A DNA stretch of 39,500 bases from Phycisphaeraceae bacterium (GCA_028282685.1 JANQHK010000136.1:1-39500), one strand, 5' to 3'; positions 7,206-13,707 are shown, counted from the first letter of the stretch. The notes: generated from the sequence alone by a model not told the origin. Numbers and translations are program-made.

Positions 7206-7556
7206 TCAGCGCTTCAAGGCCGTAAACCTTTGTTTTTCCCTGAATTTCCGAACGCGATCACTGCTAAGGTCGCTTTTGAACTGCAATTCATCCCACGCCA
7301 GAGGGTGACCATTCGCATCGGTTAGGCCGACTTCCTCCAAGCGCCGGAAAACCTCCTCAAGCTCGCGCACTTGGAGGCCCATTTTCACGGCGACCTTGCG
7401 GCTTTTCCAGTTTTCATCGGATTGGTCGAGCAGGCCGGACGCCTTCAAGCAGCACAGGGCAATAAAATGCCACCGGTCCTCGAATGCCAGAACGCGCAGT
7501 TTTTCATCATCAATGATGCGATGGTAAAGCCGAAACCATGGCGGGCTATTCGGCAT
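7206..7556 (-). CDS. Replication-initiator-type winged-helix protein (probable)
   Basis: 116 residues from ATG 7556, beginning MPNSPPWFRLYHRI; the start overlaps the preceding gene by 11 bases. The pattern WFRLYHRIIDDEKLRVL, then WHFIALCCLKASGL, then VAVKMGLQVRELEEVFRRLEEVGL reads as the winged helix found at the N-terminus of phage replication proteins (lambda O or DnaD-like). The C-terminus (SSDRVRKFREKQR) is the short basic tail these proteins carry before a variable domain that is missing here. It is the only replication-type gene I can find, so it may mark the origin or load host replication factors. Moderate confidence in function. Confidence 0.72.
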   Translation of the reverse strand: MPNSPPWFRLYHRIIDDEKLRVLAFEDRWHFIALCCLKASGLLDQSDENWKSRKVAVKMGLQVRELEEVFRRLEEVGLTDANGHPLAWDELQFKSDLSSDRVRKFREKQRFTALKR

Positions 7557-7905
7557 TGCGTTTTTTCCTGCGCCGCTTCCTGACCAGATCGGGCGGGTCA
7601 AAGCGCTCGCTGTAGAAAGCGCACGATCCAGCTTGCGGCGGAACTCGCCGCGCCGCCTTATTCATGATCGGATAATGGCATTTCGCGGGCTCCAGGGCCA
7701 TCATTCCCATACCGTCGTCGGCATAATCAAAACCACGCCATTCCCCGGCCTGTGTTTTATTGCCCCAATGAACACATTGACGACAGGTTGTGTTTTCCGG
7801 CCCCGTGCCGGCGAAATGCGCCTGCCCAAGGTACGTGCCCCTTGCAGCCTCCAACGTCTCCGGCATGGTGTGGTGGTCGCTGCCGCCGTCAAATTTTTTG
7901 GTCAT
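7546..7905 (-). CDS. Hypothetical Cys-containing protein
   Basis: 119 residues starting MTKKFDGGSD at ATG 7905, in an ATGA overlap with the stop of the preceding gene. Cysteines occur as CRQCVHWG in the centre, then KCHYPIMN and SCAFYS, a possible zinc site. The C-terminus is strongly basic (VRKRRRKKRN). This layout resembles small regulatory-region proteins of alphaproteobacterial phages. The basic tail suggests nucleic acid binding, which is inference. Confidence 0.75.
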   Translation of the reverse strand: MTKKFDGGSDHHTMPETLEAARGTYLGQAHFAGTGPENTTCRQCVHWGNKTQAGEWRGFDYADDGMGMMALEPAKCHYPIMNKAARRVPPQAGSCAFYSERFDPPDLVRKRRRKKRNAE

Positions 7906-8114
7906 CTGACACCCTCATACGGTATGGGCAGATGGTGGACGATGCACCTGCCGAGCGTCACAAGCCTGAGCGCGCGCGCCTCACTAGTTTCCAATGCCCG
8001 CGCTATATCTCGCGTCGAAAACCAATAGAGATCGAACAACTTATAAGCGGCTAGACAGTCTGATACAGGCTCGCCGGCAACCGCGCTCATGTCCTGCGGT
8101 GGGCTCCCGCCCAT
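7902..8114 (-). CDS. Small HTH-like protein
   Basis: 70 residues if the start is ATG 8114; ATG 8090 (62 residues) is also possible, as neither has a strong ribosome-binding site. The segment STRDIARALETSEARALRLV looks like a helix-turn-helix. The gene lies between the Cro-like regulator and the Cys-containing gene, with an ATGA overlap at its 3' end, so it is translated. It may be a second small regulator of the immunity region. Confidence 0.65.
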   Translation of the reverse strand: MGGSPPQDMSAVAGEPVSDCLAAYKLFDLYWFSTRDIARALETSEARALRLVTLGRCIVHHLPIPYEGVR

Positions 8115-8121
8115 CTGGCCG

Positions 8122-8325
8122 CTATTCGCGCTCAGCGGGCTTCTTTTCGCGCGCTTCGCTCCTGTAGGCATCCATAGCCGTTTTGAGACGCGTCTTTGTT
8201 GCTGGGTAGGGCATACGGCCCTTACGCACCTCAAACACGAACATGGGATCACTCATGAAGCGCCGGCCGAAATCAGTCGGGTTCATGTTCTGCTCAGTCA
8301 GGAATTTTTCGATTTCTTTCAGCAT
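8122..8325 (-). CDS. Cro-like transcriptional regulator
   Basis: 67 residues. The sequence LKEIEKFLTEQNMNPTDFGR, then MFVFEVRKGRMPYPATKTRLKTAM, is a known small alphaproteobacterial phage repressor type in which a short helix-turn-helix is followed by a charged tail. It is the first gene read leftward from a divergent promoter region (8341-8383) that contains the ATAGCCTAT element, so it probably controls its own transcription and the opposing early operon. As the nearest regulator it is the best candidate to bind the shared operator found at three other promoter regions. Binding is inference. Confidence 0.78.
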   Translation of the reverse strand: MLKEIEKFLTEQNMNPTDFGRRFMSDPMFVFEVRKGRMPYPATKTRLKTAMDAYRSEAREKKPAERE

Positions 8326-8340
8326 ATCGGTTTTCCACGC

Positions 8341-8383
8341 TTGCCCTGTGTGAGTAAATAGCCTATCAGTGGGAATTGTTCAA
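8341..8383. promoter_or_regulatory. Divergent overlapping promoters with shared operator half-site
   Basis: Leftward: -35 TTGAAC (8378-8383), 17-base spacer, -10 TATTTA (8355-8360). Rightward: -35 TTGCCC (8341-8346), 17-base spacer, -10 TATCAG (8364-8369), a weaker match. The element ATAGCCTAT (8358-8366) lies over both -10 regions, so one bound protein could block both. This is the typical plan of an early/immunity switch. Confidence 0.72.
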
Positions 8384-8401
8384 CATCGAAAGGAAACCAT
8401 C

Positions 8402-8806
8402 ATGAACATGCCGAAAGAGTTTGTTGAGGCGCTGGCCCACGCTGCTCAGCAGGAGCAGGAAATTCCCTCGCTTTCGAGGATGCAACGCGAGGCCGCTATC
8501 ATGGATATGCGGCAAATCCTCAACGACTACAAGGATGGGTGCCGCTTCAACGTCGGCGACCTGATCACGCCAGCCCAAGGGGCATTCATCAAGTGGGCTG
8601 GTGAACCGCACTTGGTTATCGAGGTGCTCGAAACCCCTGTGCGCATGTTCGATCTTGTCGAGGAGATGGGGGACGTCGCCGACCCGAACTTTGGTGCGCG
8701 CTATGACATGCGTGTGCTTTCGCCTGTGGTGAGGCCGAATGACGGATTGATGGGCATCCGCGCCTATATGGCGGAAAGCTGGCTTTACAAGCCCTATGAG
8801 GGTTAA
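8402..8806 (+). CDS. Early hypothetical protein
   Basis: 134 residues from ATG 8402, with AAAGGAAA well placed upstream. It is the first gene of the plus-strand early operon. The N-terminal third is helical and charged (EFVEALAHAAQQEQEIPSL), followed by a beta-rich part (FNVGDLITPAQGAFIKWAGE). There is no catalytic motif. I do not recognise a named function. The rightward promoter at 8341-8369 lies about 30 bases upstream. Confidence 0.78.
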   Translation: MNMPKEFVEALAHAAQQEQEIPSLSRMQREAAIMDMRQILNDYKDGCRFNVGDLITPAQGAFIKWAGEPHLVIEVLETPVRMFDLVEEMGDVADPNFGARYDMRVLSPVVRPNDGLMGIRAYMAESWLYKPYEG

Positions 8807-8845
8807 TGCCGTGCAACCGGGTTTGGCACCGTAAAAGGAAGTCCA

Positions 8846-9178
8846 ATGAGCATTGATGACATGAAAATCGGAGAGGCCAAGGCTATTGCGGCCATGTTTG
8901 GCGGCGCAGCCGACGCGACGGCACCGTGGAATATTGGGGCAAACTATTTGATCCGCACGGTCACCATGATTGACACAGGCCGGCTGGTCGCCGTTACGGC
9001 AACTGAACTGGTTGTCGAAGATGCCGCATGGATCGCCGACACCGGGCGTTTTTCGGATGCCCTCAAATCTGTCGAATTTAGCGAGGTTGAGCCGTTCCCC
9101 GATGGGCGTGTGATTATTGGGCGCGGATCGGTGATTGACGCCATCGAAATCTCCAAACTGCCCCGGAGCAAGAAATGA
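8846..9178 (+). CDS. Early hypothetical protein
   Basis: 110 residues from ATG 8846 with AAAAGGAAG upstream. The sequence is beta-rich with repeated Val/Ile/Thr strands (YLIRTVTMIDTGRLVAVTAT) and ends in a short basic tail. It is a type I have seen in early operons of rhizobial phages, without assigned function. The stop overlaps a following ATG (ATGA at 9175), so a small downstream peptide is coupled to it. Confidence 0.78.
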   Translation: MSIDDMKIGEAKAIAAMFGGAADATAPWNIGANYLIRTVTMIDTGRLVAVTATELVVEDAAWIADTGRFSDALKSVEFSEVEPFPDGRVIIGRGSVIDAIEISKLPRSKK

Positions 9179-9276
9179 ACGCGGTGTTATTACGGCGTGG
9201 CTATGACCGGTCACGGTCGGGGTCACGGTTGGGGTCGTGGTCGTGGTCGGGGTCACGGTCACGGTCGTGGTCGTGA
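9175..9276 (+). CDS. Ser/Arg-rich 33-residue peptide over a hexamer repeat
   Basis: The frame begins MNAVLLRRGYDRSRSGSR and continues with Ser, Trp, Gly and Arg. Its ATG overlaps the upstream stop (ATGA) and its TGA overlaps a downstream GTG (GTGA at 9273). This double coupling argues that the frame is translated. The second half is encoded by a GGTC-based six-base repeat. The peptide itself may have no function, and the repeat could instead be the remains of a longer reading frame. Confidence 0.5.
   Translation: MNAVLLRRGYDRSRSGSRLGSWSWSGSRSRSWS
9208..9276. repeat. Six-base tandem repeat tract (GGTCNN)
   Basis: About eleven imperfect copies of GGTCAC, GGTCGG, GGTCGT or GGTTGG in a row. The tract is low complexity on both strands and all six frames are open for part of it. 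Changes in copy number would keep the frame. Confidence 0.85.
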
Positions 9277-9473
9277 GGCATTTTCAAAATCAGAAGGGTG
9301 TTACCGTCAGCCTCGATGCGCTGAGCACCATCGCTGTTTGCGTGCAGTATTATGGTGCGCGCATGAATGCGCGTGGGGCCGATATAATCGGTGATCGCTG
9401 CGCGGAAATTTACCGCGAGGCCCGTGAAATCCTGATCAAAGAGGGTGTTTGGCCAGATGAACGGCGAATGTGA
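9273..9473 (+). CDS. Small early hypothetical protein
   Basis: 66 residues from GTG 9273, the start that overlaps the stop of the Ser/Arg peptide. The later part (IYREAREILIKEGVWPDERR) is helical and charged. A longer reading into the repeat from 9237 would add only low-complexity Val and Thr. The next gene begins inside its 3' end (ATG 9457). Function unknown. Confidence 0.65.
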   Translation: MRHFQNQKGVTVSLDALSTIAVCVQYYGARMNARGADIIGDRCAEIYREAREILIKEGVWPDERRM

Positions 9474-9690
9474 AACCACAATTCGCGGTGGCCTGCCGAT
9501 CACGGTTGCCTATGTGATGGAGGCGCCGCAACCCGACGTTGGTTTTGATGCTCCATGGGTCGATGATTTCGACATCGTGTGCGTTGGTCGCAACGATGGC
9601 CGCTGGCTGATGGATCAACTGACGGCCGATGAAATCCGTCAGATCGAAGCGGCTTGTTTGGAGGATTTCGAGACATGGAGATGCCCATGA
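9457..9690 (+). CDS. Small early hypothetical protein
   Basis: 77 residues, beginning MNGECETTIRGG. It overlaps the upstream gene by 17 bases and the downstream gene by an ATGA. The sequence is acidic, with a Trp/Asp-rich centre (APWVDDFDIVCVG) and a helical end (TADEIRQIEAACLEDFE). Function unknown. Confidence 0.72.
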   Translation: MNGECETTIRGGLPITVAYVMEAPQPDVGFDAPWVDDFDIVCVGRNDGRWLMDQLTADEIRQIEAACLEDFETWRCP

Positions 9691-9953
9691 ATTTTCGCGT
9701 TAGGGGACATTCGGCGAAGTTCGTTCAGAACATGACCGCTCTCAATGAAGCCATTAACGATGCCGAAACAGCCGTCATTCAAAGCAACCCCAGCGAGCAA
9801 AATTATGCCCATCTCGGCGGCGATGCGATGGCGGATGCGCTCGCCGAGGACGCCGAAAAATATAAGATGGCAATTCAGGCGCTCTATATCCTTCGCGAGT
9901 TTACCCGCGCCTACACCTTGACCGTGAGAGGTCAAGTCGATGCCTCAGAATAA
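9687..9953 (+). CDS. Small early hypothetical helical protein
   Basis: 88 residues from ATG 9687 (MNFRVRGHSA), the start in an ATGA overlap with the upstream stop and with GGAG six bases before it. ATG 9675 is a possible alternative. The protein is mostly helical (MTALNEAINDAETAV; DALAEDAEKYKMAIQAL). No catalytic motif. Its end overlaps the next gene by 14 bases. Confidence 0.72.
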   Translation: MNFRVRGHSAKFVQNMTALNEAINDAETAVIQSNPSEQNYAHLGGDAMADALAEDAEKYKMAIQALYILREFTRAYTLTVRGQVDASE

Positions 9954-10161
9954 GCGGCTCCGAACCCTGCAAAAACTGGCCCGGCGCTATAGCCGGTGCT
10001 TTGAGATTGGCGTGACCGGCAGCGGCCATTATCGGGTCACGCTTTACGGCCCCGCCGGCAAGCGAAGCGTGATCGTATCCGCAACACCATCCGATCAGGG
10101 TGCCAAAAGGCAAGTCGAAAAAGATTTGAAAAAAGCAGCCATCGAGCTTGAATTGAGATAG
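9940..10161 (+). CDS. Small basic protein, HicA-like fold suspected
   Basis: 73 residues starting MPQNKRLRTLQKLARR. The core GVTGSGHYRVTLYGPAGKR, then VIVSATPSD, then a helix resembles the short beta-beta-beta-alpha layout of HicA or YcfA-like RNA-binding proteins, with a His after SG as in HicA toxins. No HicB-like antitoxin gene follows. It may bind RNA as an early regulator. The assignment rests on pattern only and is weak. Confidence 0.6.
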   Translation: MPQNKRLRTLQKLARRYSRCFEIGVTGSGHYRVTLYGPAGKRSVIVSATPSDQGAKRQVEKDLKKAAIELELR

Positions 10162-10176
10162 CCTATTTGCTATGGC
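10148..10176 (+). promoter_or_regulatory. Internal promoter with operator element, before Gp157/RecT
   Basis: -35 TTGAAT (10148-10153), 17-base spacer, -10 TATGGC (10171-10176). ATAGCCTAT lies in the spacer at 10158-10166. The position just before the recombination genes suggests a second start for them under the same regulator. The -10 match is modest. Confidence 0.62.
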
Positions 10177-10199
10177 CCTCGCATCAAAAGGAAGTCATC

Positions 10200-10706
10200 A
10201 TGAGTGTGGAGCGCAAAGTCGCGATTGAAAAAGAGAGCGCGACTGATCTTCTGAAATCCCTTTCCGACGAACTTGGTTGTGATGCTGATTTGATGGCGGC
10301 CACAATCGAGGGGGAAACGGGTCTTTTCGAGGCCATTGGCCGCGCGGTTGACGAGATCGATCAGATCGAAGTTCTGATTGTCGGGCTCAAGGCCAAGGAA
10401 AAAGCATTCATCGACCGCCGCCGGCGCTTGGAGGCGAAGAAAGATCGTATTCGGGCGCAGATCGAGCAGGCGATGGACGCGACCGAACAAAAGGCCGTCA
10501 CACTGCCTACGGCGACGCTTTCGCTGCGTGAGGTCAAGCCCGGCTTGATTGTGAGCGAGGAGGCCGACATTCCGGCCCGGTTCTGGAAAGCGCAGCCGCC
10601 CAAACTGGATAAGACCGCCCTGCTGGCCGAACTCAAGGCCGGAGAACAGGTGCCCGGCGCGGGTCTTGACAATGGCGGCTTTGCGGTTGCGATCAGGAGG
10701 GCGTGA
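10200..10706 (+). CDS. Gp157-like protein
   Basis: 168 residues from ATG 10200, with AAAAGGAAG upstream. The pattern matches the Siphovirus Gp157 family: a long helical N-terminus with a charged coiled coil (KAKEKAFIDRRRRLEAKKDRIRAQIEQAMD is its core, quoted in part: LEAKKDRIRAQIEQAM), then LPTATLSLREVKPGL, and a C-terminal LDNGGFAVAIRR. In many phages this gene lies directly before a single-strand annealing or recombination protein, as here. Its biochemical role is not settled. The stop overlaps the RecT start (TGATG), after a strong AGGAGG. Confidence 0.88.
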   Translation: MSVERKVAIEKESATDLLKSLSDELGCDADLMAATIEGETGLFEAIGRAVDEIDQIEVLIVGLKAKEKAFIDRRRRLEAKKDRIRAQIEQAMDATEQKAVTLPTATLSLREVKPGLIVSEEADIPARFWKAQPPKLDKTALLAELKAGEQVPGAGLDNGGFAVAIRRA

Positions 10707-11668
10707 TGAACAAGGTCGCTCAGTTTCAGCCGCGCCAGATGCAATTGATCCGCGAGACAGTCGCGGCCGATTGCACTGCCGCCGAGTTCGATTTGTATAT
10801 GGCGGCGGCGCAGTCCTATGGCCTCGATCCGTTTCGCCGGCAGATCATTCCACTCGTCTTCAACAAGACAGATCAGCGGAAACGTCGCATGGCGCTTGTC
10901 GTCGCCCGCGATGGCCTACGGGTGATTGCATCGCGTTGCGGCGATTACCGTCCGGCCAGTGAGCCGGCGGAGATCGGCTATGACGAAAAACTCGTGTCCG
11001 ACAACAACCCGAAAGGCATTGTTTCGGCCACGGTGCTCCTGTGGAAACAGGACAACAAGGGCGACTGGTATCCCGTCATCGGGATCGCTCATTGGGACGA
11101 GTTTGCTCCGCTGACATTTACGCCAGACGCCTATGAATATGTCGACAGGGGTGAGGTTTGGGCCGACAGCGGCAAGCCGAAGAAAGCCCGCGTTTTGAAA
11201 AAGGATGTGGTTAAGACGCTGGATCGTGACGGCAATTGGGGCAGAATGCCGGTCCTGATGATCACCAAGTGCGCCGAGGCGCAGGCGTTGCGGGCCGGCT
11301 GGCCCGACCAATTTGGAGGTCTCTACGCCGAGGAGGAAATGGATCAAGCCGTGGCGGAAGACATGACTGCTTCGGAAGTGGTTGCCGCCGAGGAGGAGGC
11401 CTATCGGCTCCGGCTGGTCGAGGGCGACAATGCGCTTCTGGTGCAATGGGATTTGGAGCAGCCCCTTGTGCCGGTGAAAGTTGGGGCGTTCTTTGATGAC
11501 GTCGACGCTTGGACGCGCGCGCTTGAGCCCGAGGAGGTCAAGGGCTGGATGGTCCGCAACCGCGAGACCTTGAAACAGTATTGGGCGCGCGCGGCCGGCG
11601 ATGCGCTTGAATTGAAAAAAGTGCTTGAGGAACGGATTGCCGGTGCGCCAGATCATAACGGAAAATGA
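10706..11668 (+). CDS. recT: Single-strand DNA annealing protein, RecT/Bet family
   Basis: 320 residues from ATG 10706, preceded by AGGAGG. The N-terminal two thirds carry the RecT/Bet pattern: AEFDLYMAAAQSYGLDPFRRQI, a core region around RMALVVARDGLRVIA, and MPVLMITKCAEAQALRAGWP. These proteins pair complementary single strands and drive phage recombination. The C-terminal third (about 220-320) is acidic and more variable, as is usual. I see no RecE, lambda Exo or YqaJ-type exonuclease beside it, which is unusual. The gene overlaps the next by about 26 bases. Confidence 0.9.
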   Translation: MNKVAQFQPRQMQLIRETVAADCTAAEFDLYMAAAQSYGLDPFRRQIIPLVFNKTDQRKRRMALVVARDGLRVIASRCGDYRPASEPAEIGYDEKLVSDNNPKGIVSATVLLWKQDNKGDWYPVIGIAHWDEFAPLTFTPDAYEYVDRGEVWADSGKPKKARVLKKDVVKTLDRDGNWGRMPVLMITKCAEAQALRAGWPDQFGGLYAEEEMDQAVAEDMTASEVVAAEEEAYRLRLVEGDNALLVQWDLEQPLVPVKVGAFFDDVDAWTRALEPEEVKGWMVRNRETLKQYWARAAGDALELKKVLEERIAGAPDHNGK

Positions 11669-11987
11669 CGTTGATGACGCGCTTCACGTGCTGCGCGAGC
11701 GTGCCAAGATCGCGGCGGAAGTCAAAGCGCAGCGCGTTTACATCGAGGAGACGTTGAAGACGGTCAAGGCGCGGCTCATGAAGGGCTACCAGTTGAGCGG
11801 CATTCAGTCGGTGTCCGCGCAGGAGCGTGAAGCGCTGGCCGACCCTGAATATCTGGCCCATCTCGAACGAGTGAAAGAGGCCGTCGAGGCCGATGAACTG
11901 GAACGGATTTATCGCGTCAACGCGACCATGACGATTGAAGCATGGAGAACGGAACAGGCAAATTTTCGGGCAATGGAAAAATTGTGA
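11643..11987 (+). CDS. Small early helical protein
   Basis: 114 residues starting at GTG 11643 (VRQIITENDVDD), with GAGGAA about 10 bases upstream, inside the end of RecT. A TTG at 11625 is less likely. The protein is almost wholly helical and charged (ERAKIAAEVKAQRVYIEETL; ERVKEAVEADELERIYRV). It resembles small coiled-coil proteins found after RecT in rhizobial phages. Its stop overlaps the next ATG (TGATG). Function unknown. Confidence 0.75.
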   Translation: MRQIITENDVDDALHVLRERAKIAAEVKAQRVYIEETLKTVKARLMKGYQLSGIQSVSAQEREALADPEYLAHLERVKEAVEADELERIYRVNATMTIEAWRTEQANFRAMEKL

Positions 11988-12126
11988 TGATTGAACATCC
12001 GCGCCACCATCTTTTAGAGGCGCATCTTTTGCGCCGGGCTTTGAAGCGCTCAAAGGGGGGGGGGTGCGGGGTCCTTTGACGCCCTTTGAGAGGGCGATTA
12101 TCGCACTGAATAGGAGGGCGCCTTAA
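11987..12126 (+). pseudogene. Small gene split by a run of ten G
   Basis: An ATG at 11987 overlaps the upstream stop (TGATG), so a gene should begin here. As written, the frame codes 30 residues and stops at 12077-12079, just after ten G at 12055-12064. If the reading shifts by -1 in the G run, it continues as VRGPLTPFERAIIALNRRAP to a TAA at 12124-12126, giving about 45 residues. That TAA overlaps the next ATG (TAATG). Both ends of the shifted version show normal coupling, so the intact gene probably has a different G count, or the run is slippery. Sequencing error in the homopolymer is also possible. Confidence 0.6.
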
Positions 12127-12167
12127 TGCCAACAGGCGATCCGTGGAAAGATGGCGGGCAAAGGTAG
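12126..12167 (+). CDS. Very short reading frame (13 residues)
   Basis: ATG 12126 overlaps the TAA of the split gene and reads MPTGDPWKDGGQR, then stops 6 bases before the next gene. It may be a leader that keeps ribosomes in place for the gene at 12174, or it may be chance. Confidence 0.3.
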   Translation: MPTGDPWKDGGQR

Positions 12168-12173
12168 GCTGGA

Positions 12174-12446
12174 ATGAAGGCGATGGACCGTATTCTTACG
12201 CTCACACGTGACGAAAGAGGCGTGCATGTTGATAGGGACACGCTTGATCAGCTCTGGCAAGAGGCTCAGTCGTTAGGTGACGTGAAGGTCAATGATAAGG
12301 TATTTCGGGATAATGGCGAAGGTGTCCATATTGTTTTCCAGGCATCCAGCGGTTCACGTATTTACGCCTACAGTGAGCATACAGAAATCCGCGAGGCGTT
12401 CCGGCGCGCGATCGCTGAGGCTCGCAGATTGGGGGCTGGTCAATGA
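12174..12446 (+). CDS. Small early hypothetical protein
   Basis: 90 residues from ATG 12174. A second ATG in frame at 12183 is possible, as no strong ribosome-binding site decides. It contains a beta-rich middle (GVHIVFQASSGSRIYAYSEH) and a helical end (IREAFRRAIAEARRLG). Base composition is slightly lower in GC than the neighbours. Its stop overlaps the next ATG (ATGA). Function unknown. Confidence 0.7.
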   Translation: MKAMDRILTLTRDERGVHVDRDTLDQLWQEAQSLGDVKVNDKVFRDNGEGVHIVFQASSGSRIYAYSEHTEIREAFRRAIAEARRLGAGQ

Positions 12447-12577
12447 AATGCGCCCCGCGCGCCTATGATATTCGCGTGGCCAAGCAAATCGCTTTGCTGA
12501 CGAAGCTCCGGATGGCGGTTCATATCACACGCACGGGCATTCGTTTTCGGCGTGTTAAGCCATGGTGGGATAGGTGA
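12443..12577 (+). CDS. Small basic protein
   Basis: 44 residues, MKCAPRAYDI at the start and FRRVKPWWDR at the end, very basic. Its ATG overlaps the upstream stop (ATGA) and its TGA overlaps the next ATG (TGATG). This tight packing on both sides supports a real gene. It may bind nucleic acid because of its charge. Function unknown. Confidence 0.68.
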   Translation: MKCAPRAYDIRVAKQIALLTKLRMAVHITRTGIRFRRVKPWWDR

Positions 12578-12792
12578 TGGCTAGGCGCTCCAACGAGCAG
12601 ATATTGCAGGAGATCATGGCGGCGCGGCGCGGCGACAGTGATCAGGCTCGCGTGAGTGTGCCGCTGTCCCTGCTCCGGTGGGCCTCGCGAACCATCAACC
12701 GCAAGGAACGGCAGTTGCGGCGCTTGGAGAAAGAGCTTGCACGCGTCGGGATTGCCGGCGGATGGGAAGAACGGGAAGTTGCGGAGAAATGA
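12577..12792 (+). CDS. Small basic helical protein
   Basis: 71 residues starting MARRSNEQILQ at ATG 12577. A long basic helix (TINRKERQLRRLEKELARVG) suggests coiled coil or nucleic acid binding. Start and stop are coupled to the neighbours (TGATG and ATGA). It lies directly before the HNH-like nuclease gene. Function unknown. Confidence 0.72.
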   Translation: MARRSNEQILQEIMAARRGDSDQARVSVPLSLLRWASRTINRKERQLRRLEKELARVGIAGGWEEREVAEK

Positions 12793-13199
12793 CCGGTTTT
12801 CGGATCAAGCTTCCCGATCAGGAAGTTACCTACGGCAAGGGCAAGACTGATCGTGTGAAGGACCCGCAATATCTCGATTTCATCCGTACCTTGCCCTGCA
12901 TCATTTCAGGCTATCGCCCGGTCGACGCCGCACACATTTCATTCGCCAATCGCGCCTGTCTTGCTCCGGGTAGGGGATTGCGACGGAAGGTGTCCGACAG
13001 ATGGACATTGCCACTTGCCCGCCACCTTCACGACACGCAACACGGCATGAACGAGGCCAAGTTCTGGGAGCATTGGGGTGTCGATCCGCATCATTGCTGC
13101 CTCGTCATCTGGGGCGCGTGGCAAGAACGCGGCGAAAACAGCCGGTCGCTCATTGAGCACTGGATGATCGAACTGCGCCAGACGATGCGCCGTGGCTAG
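12789..13199 (+). CDS. HNH-like nuclease, DUF968-type (probable)
   Basis: 136 residues from ATG 12789 (ATGA overlap). The pattern DPQYLDFIRTLPCIISG, then VDAAHI, then DRWTLPLARHLHDTQH, then FWEHWGVDP is the layout of a phage family annotated as DUF968 or HNH-type nuclease. The His residues in AAHI and RHLHDTQH are in the expected positions. The usual second Cys pair is absent or changed, so the zinc site may be incomplete. It sits in the recombination operon with RecT and a PD-(D/E)XK-like protein, where such enzymes may process recombination intermediates. Activity is inference. Confidence 0.75.
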   Translation: MTGFRIKLPDQEVTYGKGKTDRVKDPQYLDFIRTLPCIISGYRPVDAAHISFANRACLAPGRGLRRKVSDRWTLPLARHLHDTQHGMNEAKFWEHWGVDPHHCCLVIWGAWQERGENSRSLIEHWMIELRQTMRRG

Positions 13200-13668
13200 C
13201 CCACTCTACGAAAACGAAATCAACCGCGAGAACGAGAGGCGCGTTGCGCGCGTGCTTGCCGAACGCTGGAAATCCATTGGGTTGCAGTGCATTCAAATGC
13301 CGCGCAAGAGCCCGATTGATTACCGGATGGATCGCGACGGTAAGCCTTTCTACTGGCTCGAAGTCAAAGTGCGACCGGAAATCACATGGTGGCGCATCGA
13401 GCGCATGGGTGGCTACATGCTGGCACGATCCAAGCTTCAAGCCATAATCGAGGCCATAAAACGAGACCGGATTAGCGCCATTCTCGCGGTCGAAGCCAAG
13501 GGGGATTTGCGCATCCGCTTTTGGCAATTGAGCGAAATGCCTCTGACCTACGATGTCGCCCGAACCGGTCGGACCGATCGCGGCGACAGAAGCGACGTGG
13601 AGCCCTGCGTTTTCATTCCGGTGCCCGAGTTCGACAAGCTCAAGAACCTTGACAAGGACCCTACCTGA
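13192..13668 (+). CDS. PD-(D/E)XK-like nuclease (probable)
   Basis: 158 residues from GTG 13192, overlapping the HNH-like gene by 8 bases. The N-terminal helix with Glu (ENERRVARVLAERW), then KSPIDYRMDRDG, then YWLEVKVR gives the E ... D ... E-x-K set of a PD-(D/E)XK nuclease, followed by a helix (MLARSKLQAIIEAI) as in holiday-junction or VRR-type enzymes. It may be a resolvase-type enzyme or the missing nuclease partner of RecT, though it is short for an exonuclease. Function is inferred from the motif alone. Confidence 0.7.
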   Translation: MASPLYENEINRENERRVARVLAERWKSIGLQCIQMPRKSPIDYRMDRDGKPFYWLEVKVRPEITWWRIERMGGYMLARSKLQAIIEAIKRDRISAILAVEAKGDLRIRFWQLSEMPLTYDVARTGRTDRGDRSDVEPCVFIPVPEFDKLKNLDKDPT

Positions 13669-13672
13669 CACT

Positions 13673-13688
13673 AACTGTCTAGACAGTT
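13673..13688. other. Perfect 16-bp palindrome AACTGTCTAGACAGTT
   Basis: It lies in the short gap between the nuclease gene and the zinc-finger gene at 13708. Its core GTCTAGAC recurs at 25608-25615 and 28428-28435; the last has a longer shared stretch, ACTGTCTAGAC. It may be a binding site for a dimeric regulator. Confidence 0.65.
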
Positions 13689-13707
13689 GAACGTGAAGGG
13701 GTTTGAG

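Noticed and set aside
8366-9262. Minus-strand open frame of 298 residues
   Set aside because: Antisense to two coupled plus-strand early genes; begins in the low-complexity hexamer repeat and covers the divergent promoter.
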